Source: a virus. From it: 30,797 nucleotides of DNA. How positions within the stretch are numbered: the stretch's first letter is position 1; the number at the start of each line of letters is the position of its first letter. The DNA lies in the IMG/VR virus record IMGVR_UViG_3300044645_001103, positions 1 through 30,797 of that record; one strand, 5' to 3'. The notes under the pieces are model-generated. The model ran no database searches and was not told the origin of the DNA. It worked only from the letters and a program-made list of their open reading frames with translations. The position numbers and the translations under genes are program-made. This document shows, piece after piece, positions 18,101 through 26,400 of the stretch.

Positions 18101-19237
18101 TTTAATCCAGATGCAGATGAAGGAAAACCAAGATATAGCTATGAAACTGACAATGTATTTAACTTAAGGGTTGTTTTAAATACAACTGATGGATCAGATG
18201 GTGAAAATGGATCAGTTAATAATGAAAATACAGCACTTTATGTTTATTTAAATAATAAAGAAATATCTGGATGGCAAGTACCTGATACATCAACTAGTGT
18301 TGCTGATTGGACCGCTCCAAACATTAATACAACAACAGGTATAAGACAAAAGCCAACTGTTCCAGCAACATACTCAGAATCAAAAAGTTTTGGTTTTTAT
18401 GCCTCAGTTGCTCCAAGGGCACTGCCAGGAATATCTTATGAAACTCCTGTTTTTGCTTATTCAGTTGCAAATCTTAGAGAGCTACACGCCACAGAAAAAG
18501 CATTATTTGAAAGAAGTACTTCATACTTTTATCAAGACAGAGAGTTTTTAAATGGTCTTGTTCAAAAGCAACCTCTTTACTCTAACTATCAAACATACCT
18601 GATGCAGACAACTCCAGAGATATCTGGTATTAATTATTATGATGTTCAGTATACAACTCCTGCAGCAGTATCTGTTAATGTTTGGCCTGTTGAGTATATG
18701 CTTTCATATTTTCCAGGTAGCACAAAAGAGCAACAGCAATATAAGCAAAAAAAACTAGTAACCGAAGACTCTTTGTCATATTCAACACCACTGAATACAG
18801 GATTTAGAGCAAGAATGGCCATAGCCAATAATTCACCACATATGGTTATACTAACAAAAGAGTCAGACGAAGTTCAAAGAGTTACTGTAAATCTAAATCT
18901 ATATACTCATGAGATTGTGGCACCATCAGACCCTGAAATTTTAGAGGTAGTAATTGACCCATCTAACATGAGCGAGGTAATACAGCTTGATTCAGAATGG
19001 ATACAGTCAAAGTCTGCTGCCAACAAGATGCTCAAAATAGTTGAAATGGGCATTGATGGCTTTTCTACAACTACAACCTTAAGCATTTTTGGTAATCCAT
19101 TAATACAGGTAGGAGATTTTGTTACTTTGTCTTATGATTTAAATGGTACCAACAACAAAAGAAACATAGTTACATCAGTATCACACAGCTTTAACAATGG
19201 ACTAAACACAACATTGACACTAAAAAGGCTTAGCTAA
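15110..19237 (+). CDS. Large tail hub / minor tail protein with inserted carbohydrate-binding-like domains
   Basis: 1,375 aa. Starts on a TAATG overlap. The region near 550-700 (YVANLKTVFEVITNILDLAG, DALNQMFVAYQIGAYIDEYG, then ISLRYQTPKVK) and the C-terminus (NPLIQVGDFVTLSYDL followed by a VTSVSHSF strand pair) resemble the gp27/Tal-like hub proteins that form the tail tip. Into this frame two strand-rich blocks seem inserted: residues about 50-170 (Ser/Thr-rich, binding-module-like) and about 857-1090 (jelly-roll/lectin-like by pattern, with ETDNVFNLRVVLNTTDGSDG). These could bind cell-surface glycans. Domain limits are estimates. It is followed by a new promoter, so it likely ends the tape-measure operon. 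Confidence 0.65.
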   Translation: MLSNVSSSIFENSDSIALLPVVSAEWNHNLFNQPYITTAGTGSKISGTLTSGTVSDATTAEAKENFTTKKFTMSSGTGSVSYTVSGLSGSAYKIITYVKTNSSMPVMLNAYAKGSDSQFGSEQVEASSLGWTKVITYIGGSKTSGAFSSFVYTINANRFAEETENPTVFFTLPEIYETTFFDYQNGSLFSTDSVFTYFRPGESYVSSGDVKCEFQPRYRRIASKVLNSETLSDGFFGNKYMPVTPIIQNPSFFLSSPPVAVLKNALPTDINPYKYFVSDSSSKSISAMYEKPLTTNKIVIKVNTLMTVPTLNLYINDSLITIEAGTANATTSITPIANDDGYNTGVIVLYWTGSIWSRTPWTDMPQFDVNGLMTKTTSVSKIRLTQISRSINSEFTSYSGDSVTNDLNRMQVIEISPRLELSLSDFVQDISITKSLDADNTALPISSINSNDAKITLSGIPVVKSDGSKVTIFSSQSGNALSSMLRKNVKLYINFYLTTHATAGTVPPLNANKYIPGGVFYSDSWEENDIETVSVQAYDISRYLQSLPVPDYVANLKTVFEVITNILDLAGFTDYDYDSLHKICNNKAQPLDIAYYYCNSKDTTLVDALNQMFVAYQIGAYIDEYGIMKFISLYDILTSTAEGLVISQEDIAQGGLSVSNKEKPGKISLRYQTPKVKQSPALQNVTDVDIKNSPAFIYTTSNDVVWQQQTVDSVGFNYIDDNMTQNSNTLSINTNDLLDIFHTFNMDTNGYVAVEKEIMSFEYKQYTISNTSGTKSTTVSIKNSLELASQINNFIKQNTIGLRTSDGSAGQNYDYDVVVEPTGKITNVQRGMFGTVPADHSRVTSLSSKGLLEKSINGSFVFSSSTGKTLITNNSDNSTVLPDVAKIGFRPEGSNKIAVCPSSETNNQYKTYSAKFDIPDQYVAAAGLYINQSSVGSSDPLFIELIKFSKTNPQGFFFDPPVYNYMMAIYDSSQLYAYTDVTGECNNILKTLPRVLKFNPDADEGKPRYSYETDNVFNLRVVLNTTDGSDGENGSVNNENTALYVYLNNKEISGWQVPDTSTSVADWTAPNINTTTGIRQKPTVPATYSESKSFGFYASVAPRALPGISYETPVFAYSVANLRELHATEKALFERSTSYFYQDREFLNGLVQKQPLYSNYQTYLMQTTPEISGINYYDVQYTTPAAVSVNVWPVEYMLSYFPGSTKEQQQYKQKKLVTEDSLSYSTPLNTGFRARMAIANNSPHMVILTKESDEVQRVTVNLNLYTHEIVAPSDPEILEVVIDPSNMSEVIQLDSEWIQSKSAANKMLKIVEMGIDGFSTTTTLSIFGNPLIQVGDFVTLSYDLNGTNNKRNIVTSVSHSFNNGLNTTLTLKRLS

Positions 19238-19253
19238 TACTGCTAGCCTGCTG

Positions 19254-19276
19254 TGGTATAATTAATAGAATAGGAG
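19254..19276 (+). promoter_or_regulatory. Extended -10 promoter before the fibre genes
   Basis: TGGTATAAT at 19254-19262 is an exact TGnTATAAT, with no -35 at standard spacing (a TTGACA at 19214 is 37 bases upstream). AGGAG at 19272-19276 precedes ATG 19283. The predicted leader is about 14 bases. Confidence 0.7.
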
Positions 19277-19282
19277 ACAATA

Positions 19283-19825
19283 ATGCCATATGTAAAAATA
19301 TCAGACCCACAAGTAATTGACCTTGCTGCATGGCACCAGGTTATTAATGTGGTTAATCAGCATAGCGATAGTATTAGCTCAATAACCAATAACATGGGTG
19401 GAACCTCACCAGAGCTTATTGACTTTAATGGTGAAAATAACTTTGTTAATGTCTTTGATCCAGGAGCACAAAAAATGTTATACGGAAGAACAAAACTTAA
19501 CACTAGTGACATGTCACCAGTAGCTGATACATATGAGCAAATTTATTATGGAACTATTGATTTTGCAGAAAATGGACAAACAGTTTTTGGAGCAAGACCA
19601 ATAGTGACAGCAACCATACAGTTTGGTCATGCAAGCATAGCAGCACTTGCTGAAAAAAATTATGATTTAATTTTTAACATATTTGCTGTTACGCCTGAGC
19701 GTTTTAGTTATAGAATTAATAGAGCCATCGCTGAGCCAGACGAAGCAAATGAAGACAAAAGAACACCAAAGATTCCAGCAAACAATACATTCTATCTTAA
19801 TTGGTCAGCTACAGGTCCAAAATAA
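19283..19825 (+). CDS. Small tail-tip protein of unknown function
   Basis: 180 aa. First gene of the fibre operon, with its own promoter and ribosome site. An N-terminal helix (LAAWHQVINVVNQHSDSISS) is followed by a beta-rich domain with PIVTATIQFGHASIAALAEK and a FNIFAVTPERFSYRINRAI segment. The N-terminal helix could trimerise or dock on the hub. The domain after it looks compact rather than fibrous. I do not recognise the family; position between hub and fibres suggests a tail-tip attachment or adaptor protein. Confidence 0.6.
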   Translation: MPYVKISDPQVIDLAAWHQVINVVNQHSDSISSITNNMGGTSPELIDFNGENNFVNVFDPGAQKMLYGRTKLNTSDMSPVADTYEQIYYGTIDFAENGQTVFGARPIVTATIQFGHASIAALAEKNYDLIFNIFAVTPERFSYRINRAIAEPDEANEDKRTPKIPANNTFYLNWSATGPK

Positions 19826-19837
19826 TTTGGCGATAAA

Positions 19838-22800
19838 ATGACATCAAAATATAGAAGCAATAAGTCTGTTGCAAAAAACCCAACTATATCAATTGATGTT
19901 GATGACCCAAGACTCGCATGGGATAAGATAAAACAAACTCTCTCTCGCCAAGGATCAGAAATTGACATCGTTGGTCTTGATGGAAAGCAATTAATTCTTG
20001 GTGGATCAAACTTTAACTCTGGACCAATTAAGTCAGATCCAAATCCAGTAATACCTAAAGTTCCAAAAGTTCCAGGAGTTCCAGTGCCAGGAACACCACC
20101 GCTACCAGTAGAAAATTTAGTTGGTGAATGGGGAGAGTTAGACAGTATTGCATTAACATTTGATTTTGATACAGACAATGATTTGAATTTCTACATACAT
20201 AGATTTTTAGTAAAAGTATATGACGGATCAAGAGATAAATGGTATGAGTTAAGGTCTGGATCTGGATATCTAGCAGCTTTATTTTTAGATACTACAAGTG
20301 TTGAACAAGAATTAACAATAACATCCAATGAACTTCTACAAGCTCTTGGTACTGAGTCTATTATTTCTAACATTACCAAAGTTGCAGTAGCAACAGCAGA
20401 TATATTAAATGTTGGTGAGTATGTTGAAGCAGACATGCCTGAGTATGTATCTCCTCTGCCACAGCCAGTCTTTACATTATCAAAAGGTGTTGATTACTAT
20501 GTTGTGACGCTAGACCCTGAAAATATTGCTTTAGCATTAACCAAAGGATTTTTTGGTGTAATAGTTGAAGAAAACATAACCACAGAGTTAGTAAAAGCAA
20601 ACGTAAGCCTAACTTCTGGATGGAAACAGGCAACTGGTATTACATCTAATAGCACTATAGTTGTTTATGCACCAGACGGACTGCATCGTTGGGTAAGATT
20701 AAGGTATGTAAATTCTAATGGAAGTGATTCTGTATATTCAGACATACTTGACATTACTCCAGATCCATTTCAACCTGGAAATACTGATCCTCCAACACAG
20801 TTTACATCTGCTAGCATTGCTTGGTCAGGAAATGATATACTTGTTTCATTTACTCAGCCAGCAACAAACGCTGGCAATACAGTAAAAGTTAAACTTGTTC
20901 CTTACGTTAATGGTGTAGAAAGCACATCGTTATACGCACACTTTTATCATGTTATTGTTCCGCCAGAAACCTCATTTAAAATTTTATCACTAGATATGTT
21001 TGGACAGTTCAGTGCTTACTATTCAAAATTTAAAGCATATATAACATCGGTTTCAGCTCAAGGAATTCAGACAACTGGATCAGTTATTTCAGCGGGACCA
21101 ATAGAAAGATCTAATCCATTAGCAGCTATATACCCAACCCTTGGAACACCAAATGTAAATACACCTACAGGAGTGTTTAGAGTAACTCCATCTGTTAGCG
21201 GATACATAGTTGATTTTGATTTACCAGCAGGGGCTACTAGGTTAGAGGTTTATGAAAAATCTACCCCATGGACGACCATACCTACAAATGACAATCTTGT
21301 TGTTTATTCAGGATTAAGTCCCGCCAGCATACCGTCAGAAGATAGCAGCGCAAGGTATGTTATAGTTCGCTATTATGACCAGTATGATAATTATTCTTTT
21401 TACAGCATGCAAAAGTCTGGACAAACGGCTGGTGTAGAAGTTATACCAATTGATGTTGGTATGGACTCTTTAATAGAGTTTCCAGTTAAGATATCTACAA
21501 ATGGCTCAATCTTTGCTGGCGCTGGAGACCACACTGTTAATCCTAAAGTGTTTTTTAATAGCTCTGGACTGTTTGCATATGATGCAGGTGGAGTTGCTAC
21601 AACACAGATTATAAATGATGCACTTGCCAACACACCAACTTTCATTACACAAAATGCAAGAATTGCTCAGTGGTCAATAGATAAACAACTTGTTGGAACA
21701 GCTCCAAACCAAACAACAGTAAACTACATACAAAATAATCTTTATGCTACAACTTTAAATAAAAACTATACTGGTATTTCTTCTAATGGAACATATTCTT
21801 TTTGGGCTGGCGCAACTTCATCATTAAATACAGATGGTTTAGCAGAATTTTCGGTAAAGCCAAATGGAGAAGTAGTAGCAAGCAAGATAACTATTAATGG
21901 TAATGGAACAGAAGGTGCAGATTTAATTCGTGCTGGTGGATCAAAGTTTATAGTAACTCAGGATGGAGATATAACTGCAACCTCTGCTACTTTAAGTGGT
22001 AAGCTAACAGTTACACAGCAATCTTATTTTGATTCAAACGTAAATGTTAGAAATGGCTTTATTATTGCTGGTTCAAACGGTCCAAACGTAGGTCCAAATG
22101 TACAGATAGATTCAACAGGCTTAAGTGCACGTGGCTCAGGTTCAATTGGTGTAACAACTAAGATATATGGATCAGCCACAGACCCAATCAATGTAAAAAA
22201 TGCACTTACTGGAGAAACAGATCCTATATCTGGAATTACTTTTTGGACTAAAAAAGCATTGTTTGGATCAACAGAGGGATCTGGATTTATTATCAGTGAT
22301 GGAAAAATACAATCAAATCAAATAATTATTGATTCTGCTCAAGAAAAAATTGCTATAAGGTCTACCAGTAGTAACTCATCTGCAGGAATATTGCTACAAG
22401 CTTCATCAGATACTGGAATAGCAATTGCTGTTGGAAACATAAATACACCATCCAGCGCATCATTTAGGGTAGATTCAACTGGAAAAGTTTTTGCAAGTGA
22501 TGTAGAAGTTAGTGGTGCTTTTACTGTAACTGGAGGTCAACTTGCAACTGATTTAACAGATATTAATAATGATATAGCTACAACTAATACTAATTTAACT
22601 ACAACAAATACTAATGTGACAAATGCCACGAACATAGCAAATTCAAAAGTTAAGACTTACTATGATTCAACCCAACCAACAACTGGTTTATCAGTAGGAG
22701 ATATTTGGTATCACATAGGTAACGGCAACGTTCTAATGAAAAGATGGACTGGATCTCAATGGGTTCTAGCTTCTGACTTTGTATCTGGTAATGGTATTAC

Positions 22801-23392
22801 AGTAGATGAAACAACAAGAGTGGTTACACAGATACAAGCATCTGCAAACCTAGTATTAAAGTCTGGTGGAAGCATTCCAGTTACATTAAATAATCTTGGT
22901 TTACGCATGAACAATGGTGTAAGAGACACTTTATTTTTAGATGCCAGCAATGGAAACGCTACATTTTCTGGAAGTATTCTTGCTTCTACTATAACTGGAG
23001 GAACTGTCCAAACTGGAGATAGTGCTGCAACTAGAAGAATTGTTATGGGGGACTCACAGCCAGACAGAATTGATTTTTATCCAAAAACTGGAGATCAAGC
23101 AAACCTTCCTGGATATCTTTGGGTATCAGATGATAGTGGAAGCCTTACATTGCCAGGCATTGTGTTAACACCACCAACAAATTCTGGATGGACAGGAGGT
23201 CGTGCAAGACTTGCAATGACTCAAACATCTGGTGGTGGAACCATGGACTTAAGAGCTACCATAATTAGGACTTATGGTTGGATGAGTGGACAAAGCGGAT
23301 TCCAAGCAACAAGCCCAGCTTATAGAAATATTTACTCTGGTTCAGATGCTCCGTCGGGTGGGTTAGAGGGCGATGTATACATACAGGTTTAA
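19838..23392 (+). CDS. Tail tip central fibre / receptor-binding protein
   Basis: 1,184 aa. Residues 68-92 form a Pro/Val-rich linker (KVPKVPGVPVPGTPPLP). About 100-300 is strand-rich; 310-415 looks like a fibronectin-III-type domain (DPPTQFTSASIAWSGNDIL). The part near 680-890 has repeated short beta patterns such as DGDITATSATLSGKLTV, common in central tail fibres of lambda J type. A Thr/Asn-rich coiled coil (about 901-937) leads to a compact module with SVGDIWYHIGNGNVLMKRW and a C-terminal Gly/Ser-rich tip (about 1075-1184) that may contact the receptor. It starts 12 bases after the previous stop with a poor ribosome site. Role is inferred from domain style and order. Confidence 0.65.
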   Translation: MTSKYRSNKSVAKNPTISIDVDDPRLAWDKIKQTLSRQGSEIDIVGLDGKQLILGGSNFNSGPIKSDPNPVIPKVPKVPGVPVPGTPPLPVENLVGEWGELDSIALTFDFDTDNDLNFYIHRFLVKVYDGSRDKWYELRSGSGYLAALFLDTTSVEQELTITSNELLQALGTESIISNITKVAVATADILNVGEYVEADMPEYVSPLPQPVFTLSKGVDYYVVTLDPENIALALTKGFFGVIVEENITTELVKANVSLTSGWKQATGITSNSTIVVYAPDGLHRWVRLRYVNSNGSDSVYSDILDITPDPFQPGNTDPPTQFTSASIAWSGNDILVSFTQPATNAGNTVKVKLVPYVNGVESTSLYAHFYHVIVPPETSFKILSLDMFGQFSAYYSKFKAYITSVSAQGIQTTGSVISAGPIERSNPLAAIYPTLGTPNVNTPTGVFRVTPSVSGYIVDFDLPAGATRLEVYEKSTPWTTIPTNDNLVVYSGLSPASIPSEDSSARYVIVRYYDQYDNYSFYSMQKSGQTAGVEVIPIDVGMDSLIEFPVKISTNGSIFAGAGDHTVNPKVFFNSSGLFAYDAGGVATTQIINDALANTPTFITQNARIAQWSIDKQLVGTAPNQTTVNYIQNNLYATTLNKNYTGISSNGTYSFWAGATSSLNTDGLAEFSVKPNGEVVASKITINGNGTEGADLIRAGGSKFIVTQDGDITATSATLSGKLTVTQQSYFDSNVNVRNGFIIAGSNGPNVGPNVQIDSTGLSARGSGSIGVTTKIYGSATDPINVKNALTGETDPISGITFWTKKALFGSTEGSGFIISDGKIQSNQIIIDSAQEKIAIRSTSSNSSAGILLQASSDTGIAIAVGNINTPSSASFRVDSTGKVFASDVEVSGAFTVTGGQLATDLTDINNDIATTNTNLTTTNTNVTNATNIANSKVKTYYDSTQPTTGLSVGDIWYHIGNGNVLMKRWTGSQWVLASDFVSGNGITVDETTRVVTQIQASANLVLKSGGSIPVTLNNLGLRMNNGVRDTLFLDASNGNATFSGSILASTITGGTVQTGDSAATRRIVMGDSQPDRIDFYPKTGDQANLPGYLWVSDDSGSLTLPGIVLTPPTNSGWTGGRARLAMTQTSGGGTMDLRATIIRTYGWMSGQSGFQATSPAYRNIYSGSDAPSGGLEGDVYIQV

Positions 23393-23412
23393 AGATTTTA
23401 TGGTGATCTAGA

Positions 23413-26400
23413 ATGCCTTCAGAAATTTTTATTAAAACAGGCTCTAGTTGGGTAGCTGGAAAAGCTAAAAATATTTATATTAAAACAGGCTCTAGTTGGG
23501 CAGCAGGAAAAGCTAAACATGTATGGCTTTACCTTAATGCAGGTTGGACAAGAGTATGGCCCCTATCTGGAATATATGCTACAAGAAATCCATTTATATC
23601 TACAACATCTTCATCAACAGAACTAGCAGATACAACAGTTTTAAGAGTTGGAACAACATATCGTGGTAATAGAGGAACATGGAATCCAAATGGATACACG
23701 ATATCATCTTATCAATATAAGTGGGCAGGGTATTCAGCAGCAAACGATCAAAATCCAATATATGATCCAGCAATGACAACATTTTCTACAACTACAACTG
23801 ATCTTTTAATAAGCGGAACCAACTATGATAAACGATGGATATCTTTTTTTGTAACTGCAAAAGCATCTGGAGGAACAGCATATGATGGATCAGCAGAATC
23901 ATTTAGATATTATGTTGTTAGACAAAAACCACGTATATCTGTAGATCCATCTTTAAATAATCTAGATCCAAAAGTTAACGACGTAATAACTTACTCTTCT
24001 TCATGGGATACATCTGATGCATATAGACCAGAAGCAGCAAGAACATTGATTGTTTGGTATAGAAATACTACTGCCTCTTTAACAGGGGCAACAATAGTTA
24101 AGTCAAACTTAGGAACAGCATCTGGAGCCTATAGCTATACTGTAGCTTCTGCAGATGCAAATAACTATATAATTGCACAAGAAACAACTTTTAATTCTGG
24201 ATCTGATTATGAACTAGGAAGCTCAGTAGGAGTTTCTGCAAGTGTAGCAACAAATAGTACTGTGGCTGTAAAGCCTGCTGCTCCAACATCATTAACAGCA
24301 ACATCAAATAGAACTGATGGAGTTCAACTAACTTGGAGCGCAGTATCTGGAGCAAATTATTATGAAGTTTATTACCAAAGCTCACAGGGAACTGGACCAG
24401 CTAATCAATCATCATTTGCAGACTTTGGACAGGATAACTCAATAACAACAAATTCTTTTTTAGATACAACAATTACAGAAGGATCTACAAGGTTCTATCG
24501 TGTTCGTGCTAGAATATCAGCAACTGCAACTGCAACAAATAACTCAGACTGGTTTCCAGCACCAGCATCAAATGCTATATCTGGAACAAGGTTAGCTATT
24601 ATCCCAGCAACACCAACCAACTTAACTGGATCAGCAAACGGTTTTGGAGACTCTCAAAGCATTTCTTTATCTTGGGACGCTGCAACTAATGCTGAAACAT
24701 ATGAGCTATACTATAATGGAACTGGAACAGCACCATCTGCGAACACAGTGCCAGATTATGGTGTATTTCCTTTAATAACTACCAACTCTTTTACAACACC
24801 AATTGTTTTTAGTAAAGGTACAACATATTATTGGTGGGTTAGGTCATCAAGGTACTCAGGATCAAAAAGTGATTGGAGCCTAGTAAAGGCAATAACAACA
24901 AACGCAGTGACAATTAGTGGTATATCTATTTCAAATACAACAACTGCACCTGGCTCTGCAACAAACATATCAGTCTCTAATACAGCACCATCTAACACTG
25001 GATCTGTTTCGTGGACAAACGGATCTAACACATCTGCTGCAGGCTTATTCACTGTATCTGGTTCTGGATCTGGAGGATCGTCACCGACAAACCCATCATC
25101 AGTATCAACTACTGGAAGCTTTACTGTTATATCAACAGGAACAGCAAACATAAGTATTAGAGCTATTAATACCAATAAAACAGTTGCAGTTTCATGGTCA
25201 CAAGCAAACGCAAAAAGTTACAGAATACTTTATACTATATCTGGTGTTCCAGGCACACAAACAGCAAATGGAAATTCTTCAGATGCTAATCCTTCTGTAG
25301 TAATTGGAACATCTGCAAATACCTTTACAATTACCAATATCACTGTCTATTCTGAATTAAATCAGACTGGTAGTTCAACAACTCTATCAGCACCAGCTGG
25401 AACATCAGCTACAGGAGCAGACCGAATAACAGACACAACATCTTCGGGATCTGTTACATATACAGCACCAGTAGTTGCTCCATCTGGAGGTACAGCATCA
25501 GTTGATCCTACAACTGGAACTGCTGGTACTACACAATTTACAGCATCAACATCTGGTTGGAGTGGTACTGCTCCAATAACATATACATATTCTTGGCAAT
25601 GGCAGAATACTAGTGGTAACTGGAATCCTGTTGCAACTGGAACAACATTTACTCCAACGGTAGCACAAAATGCTTCAGCAATTGCATGGAGAGTTGTAGT
25701 TACAGCAACAAACTCTGCAGGAAGCAACACAGCATCTGCAACCTTTACAGTTAATAACCCACAAATTACATATACTTTTTCTTTGGGTAATAGAATAAGC
25801 GTATCTACTAATGGCTATATAAGCTTAGGAACCTCCAGTGCAGTAACTGCTAATACGGCAGATGCAGTAACTAGTACGACTGGACTAGTATTTGCTGTAA
25901 TGCCAAGAGATATGCAACAAACTTCTTTACACTATTTTGGAGATTCAGCCTCATATGTTGTAAGGTGGAAAGGTCATCAATATAACGTTCCTGCAAATAT
26001 AATGGAATATGAAGCAAAGTTTTATCCAGGACAGCAGTATGCTGATATGTTTGTTATAACTAGATTTGTGGTTCAAGATAATGCTTTTGCATTTGTAAAT
26101 GATGGATCTGCTATAACTAGTTATCCAGTTACTCCAACTCAAAGCAGTAGATACCGTGTTAATTTTAATTCATCTGCCCCAACAAGCCTTCCTGGAGGAT
26201 ATTCACCAAGAGCTACTTCAAACATGCTTCTTGCCACACAACCAGCAAATACTGATATTGGAGAAACAACACTTATTACTGCAGTAACTGCTGCAACTCC
26301 ATTCTTCCCGCCATTTTTCCCTCCATTCTTCCCGCCATTCTTCCCTCCATTCTTTGGTGCAAGTCCGTTCTTCCCTCCTTTCTTCCCTCCTTTCTTCCCT

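Noticed and set aside
19214-19219. TTGACA as a -35 box for the promoter at 19257
   Set aside because: Thirty-seven bases away, inside the hub coding sequence.
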